In this document: in pieces, positions 5,248 through 6,534 of the stretch
How the letters are laid out: each line of letters begins with the position of its first letter
How positions within the stretch are numbered: the stretch's first letter is position 1
Assembly: GCA_046590705.1 (NCBI GenBank)
Contig: JBKJUK010000282.1
Location: 1 to 6,534 of the forward strand
Direction of reading: 5' to 3'
DNA length: 6,534 nt
Origin: JBKJUK01 sp046590705
Lineage (GTDB): Bacteria; Acidobacteriota; Thermoanaerobaculia; Gp7-AA8
Program-made: the position numbers and the translations under genes
Notes under the pieces: model-generated
What the model saw: the letters and a program-made list of their open reading frames with translations, nothing else
Told to the model about the DNA's origin: nothing
Databases searched by the model: none

Positions 5248-5772
5248 ATGAAGCAGAAACTGAAAGGTTCCTTCCAGCGAGGCTTTTCTCTTACCGAAAT
5301 ACTCGTGGTGGTCGCGATCATAGGTCTACTCAGCGTGGTCGGAGCGCCCAACTTCATCAACTTCTATCGCGCCGGAAAACTTAAAACGTCCATGCGAATG
5401 ATGACCAGCGATCTACGGTTCGCAAGGCAGCAGGCCGTGACGCAGAGTACACGGACAAAGCTCAGCTTCACGCCGGGAACGCGTGAGTACAACATATTCC
5501 AGCTCCAGGGAACGCTCACCTGGCGTCTGATCCGCGGTCCGCGGCTACTGGACGAGACAGTCACCATCGCCGCGACGAATTTCCTGACCGTCGACACTGA
5601 CACCGATCCGGACATCATGTTCGGCCCGTCTGGAACTGTGCAGAATGTGCCACCCGCAGCGAGTGTCACGGACCAGCTTGGAACTCTGACACTCCGCAGC
5701 AGCTTCACCAATCTTCCACGCAGTGAGTACGTCATTCAGTTTCGCCCGAGCGGTCAACTTCGTGTCGAATAA
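5248..5772 (+). CDS. GspH/FimT-family minor (pseudo)pilin
   Basis: Type IV pilin-like protein of the GspH/FimT (FimU) class, 174 residues from ATG 5248. A short positively charged leader (MKQKLKGSFQRG) ends at Gly12. The prepilin motif FSLTE follows, with Phe at +1 and Glu at +5, then a hydrophobic helix (EILVVVAIIGLLSVVGAP). The segment SDLRFARQQAVTQ just after the helix is typical of GspH/FimT, followed by a beta-rich C-terminal domain. PilD cleaves after Gly12. Starts at 5242 (GTG), 5245 and 5248 are all in frame. ATG 5248 is preferred because AGAGGT (5238-5243) lies 4 nt ahead of it; the choice changes only two residues. First gene of the pilin operon. Confidence 0.9.
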   Translation: MKQKLKGSFQRGFSLTEILVVVAIIGLLSVVGAPNFINFYRAGKLKTSMRMMTSDLRFARQQAVTQSTRTKLSFTPGTREYNIFQLQGTLTWRLIRGPRLLDETVTIAATNFLTVDTDTDPDIMFGPSGTVQNVPPAASVTDQLGTLTLRSSFTNLPRSEYVIQFRPSGQLRVE

Positions 5773-5784
5773 AAGGAGGCCCTC

Positions 5785-6390
5785 GTGAGAAAACGACTCA
5801 AACGAGAATCCGGGTACAACCTGGTCGAGGTACTGATCGCCATGGCGCTCATGGGAACGGTCATGCTCTCGATCATGGGACTGTTTTATCTCGCCCGCGG
5901 AAATGTCTACAGCGGGAAGCAGATGACCCAGGCCAACGCCGCTGCCACGCATGCCATGGAGGATCTGGCCGGACTCACCGTCCAGAGTCTCTACGACGCG
6001 TTCCAGATCGGCAGCACAGACACACTCGGGACATACACCATCGACGGAACCACGTACACCAACGTGCTGTTGCGTTCCACGTTGAGTACGATCGTGGCCA
6101 GCCCTCCAACCGGGATCTCCCTGGAAGAGGATCCTGACTCTCCTGACAATGCCGCAGCGCCTCACGGATTTCTCACGACCTGGCGCAATGAGATCACCAG
6201 CAATCAGAAGTTCCTCGATCCCTCCGTCACTTTGATCATCTCGCCCAGGACCCCGACTGCGGTGATGACGGCCGTCGCGCCTATCGGTCCGGCTCCTCAA
6301 ATTCTGCAGGTCCGCGTCCTCGTTCGCTGGCAGGAAGGCCGACGACGACGGAGTGTCGCCCTCGACACCGTAAAGCTCAGGAGAAATTGA
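5785..6390 (+). CDS. Prepilin-type minor pilin, PilV-like by position and shape
   Basis: 201-residue prepilin. The leader MRKRLKRESG is rich in Arg/Lys. Cleavage after Gly10 would give a mature protein starting YNLVE, with Glu at +5 and a hydrophobic helix (VLIAMALMGTVMLSIMGLFYLA). Tyr at +1 is unusual; Phe is standard. The post-helix segment (GKQMTQANAAATHAMEDLAGL) resembles PilV/GspI-type minor pilins. The remainder is Ser/Thr-rich beta-type sequence with a basic patch near the end (EGRRRRSVALD). GTG 5785 is well supported by AGGAGG (5774-5779) 5 nt upstream, and the gap to the preceding gene is 12 nt. The order FimT-like, PilV-like, then a third prepilin matches the fimU-pilV-pilW order known in Pseudomonas. 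Assignment to PilV rests on this order and the N-terminus. Confidence 0.85.
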   Translation: MRKRLKRESGYNLVEVLIAMALMGTVMLSIMGLFYLARGNVYSGKQMTQANAAATHAMEDLAGLTVQSLYDAFQIGSTDTLGTYTIDGTTYTNVLLRSTLSTIVASPPTGISLEEDPDSPDNAAAPHGFLTTWRNEITSNQKFLDPSVTLIISPRTPTAVMTAVAPIGPAPQILQVRVLVRWQEGRRRRSVALDTVKLRRN

Positions 6391-6391
6391 C

Positions 6392-6534
6392 ATGACCAGA
6401 AATCAATCGAACCCGAAGCGTTCTCCTGAGGCGGGTTTCAGCCTCACCGAGGTCCTGGTGGCCATGGCCATCTTCACGGTGGTCATCGTGGGCGCGCTGT
6501 TGATCTACGATCGCAGCAACAAAGTTTTCAAGAC
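6392..6534 (+). CDS. Prepilin-type minor pilin, probably PilW-like, C-terminus cut by window edge
   Basis: The frame is open from ATG 6392 to the right edge; 47 complete codons are visible. A 15-residue leader ends SPEAG, then FSLTEVLVAMAIFTVVIVGA gives the cleavage site, Glu at +5 and the hydrophobic helix. IYDRSNKVFK follows. AGGAGA (6379-6384) lies 7 nt upstream, and only one base (C6391) separates it from the previous TGA, so translation is probably coupled. Third prepilin in the row; PilW is suggested by gene order only. Confidence 0.85.
   Translation, partial: MTRNQSNPKRSPEAGFSLTEVLVAMAIFTVVIVGALLIYDRSNKVFK

Noticed and set aside
5545..6393. 282-codon open frame on the minus strand opposite the pilins
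   Set aside because: The plus-strand genes here have prepilin motifs, good Shine-Dalgarno sites and tight operon spacing; the antisense frame has no recognisable domain and low-complexity His/Arg/Asp-rich sequence typical of a GC-rich shadow.

Overview
This 6.5 kb window looks like a chromosomal piece from a GC-rich Gram-negative bacterium. It carries ExbB/ExbD-type envelope energisation genes, a prepilin peptidase, a two-component system and a cluster of minor pilins. The gene style and the dispersed heptamer and GTAGGGGCG repeats remind me of environmental Acidobacteriota-like genomes, but this is an impression and no phylogenetic marker here settles it.

Layout, left to right. Positions 1-1501 hold the end of an ExbB/TolQ-type proton channel subunit followed by two ExbD/TolR-type paralogues, all on the plus strand. 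Positions 1502-1947 contain no protein gene. They hold a GAATGNN heptamer array folded as a 33-bp inverted repeat, a selenocysteine tRNA (selC, anticodon TCA, encoded CCA), and two blocks of a second heptamer family (CAGTAGC/CTACTGG) in opposite orientations. A pilD-type prepilin peptidase follows at 1948-2748. A double-hairpin GTAGGGGCG repeat lies between pilD and the convergent two-component operon. That operon (minus strand, 5043 to 2843) encodes an OmpR-family response regulator and a membrane histidine kinase with a 4-base overlap. A divergent intergenic region of about 200 bp holds 11-bp-spaced direct repeats. From 5248 to the right edge runs a plus-strand minor pilin operon: a GspH/FimT-like gene, a PilV-like gene, and the start of a third prepilin, probably PilW-like.

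How the parts relate. PilD would cleave the leaders of the three minor pilins, which prime or modify a type IV pilus or a related pseudopilus. The two-component system sits between the peptidase and the pilins and shares an upstream region with the pilins, so it is a candidate pilus regulator; this is inference. The ExbB-ExbD-ExbD set would harvest proton-motive force for a TonB-like partner that is not in the window.

The most notable features are noncoding. selC implies that this genome reads UGA as selenocysteine. Two unrelated repeat families share the same 7-nt period and crowd around selC. In three of the flanking genes the stop codon itself forms part of a repeat.
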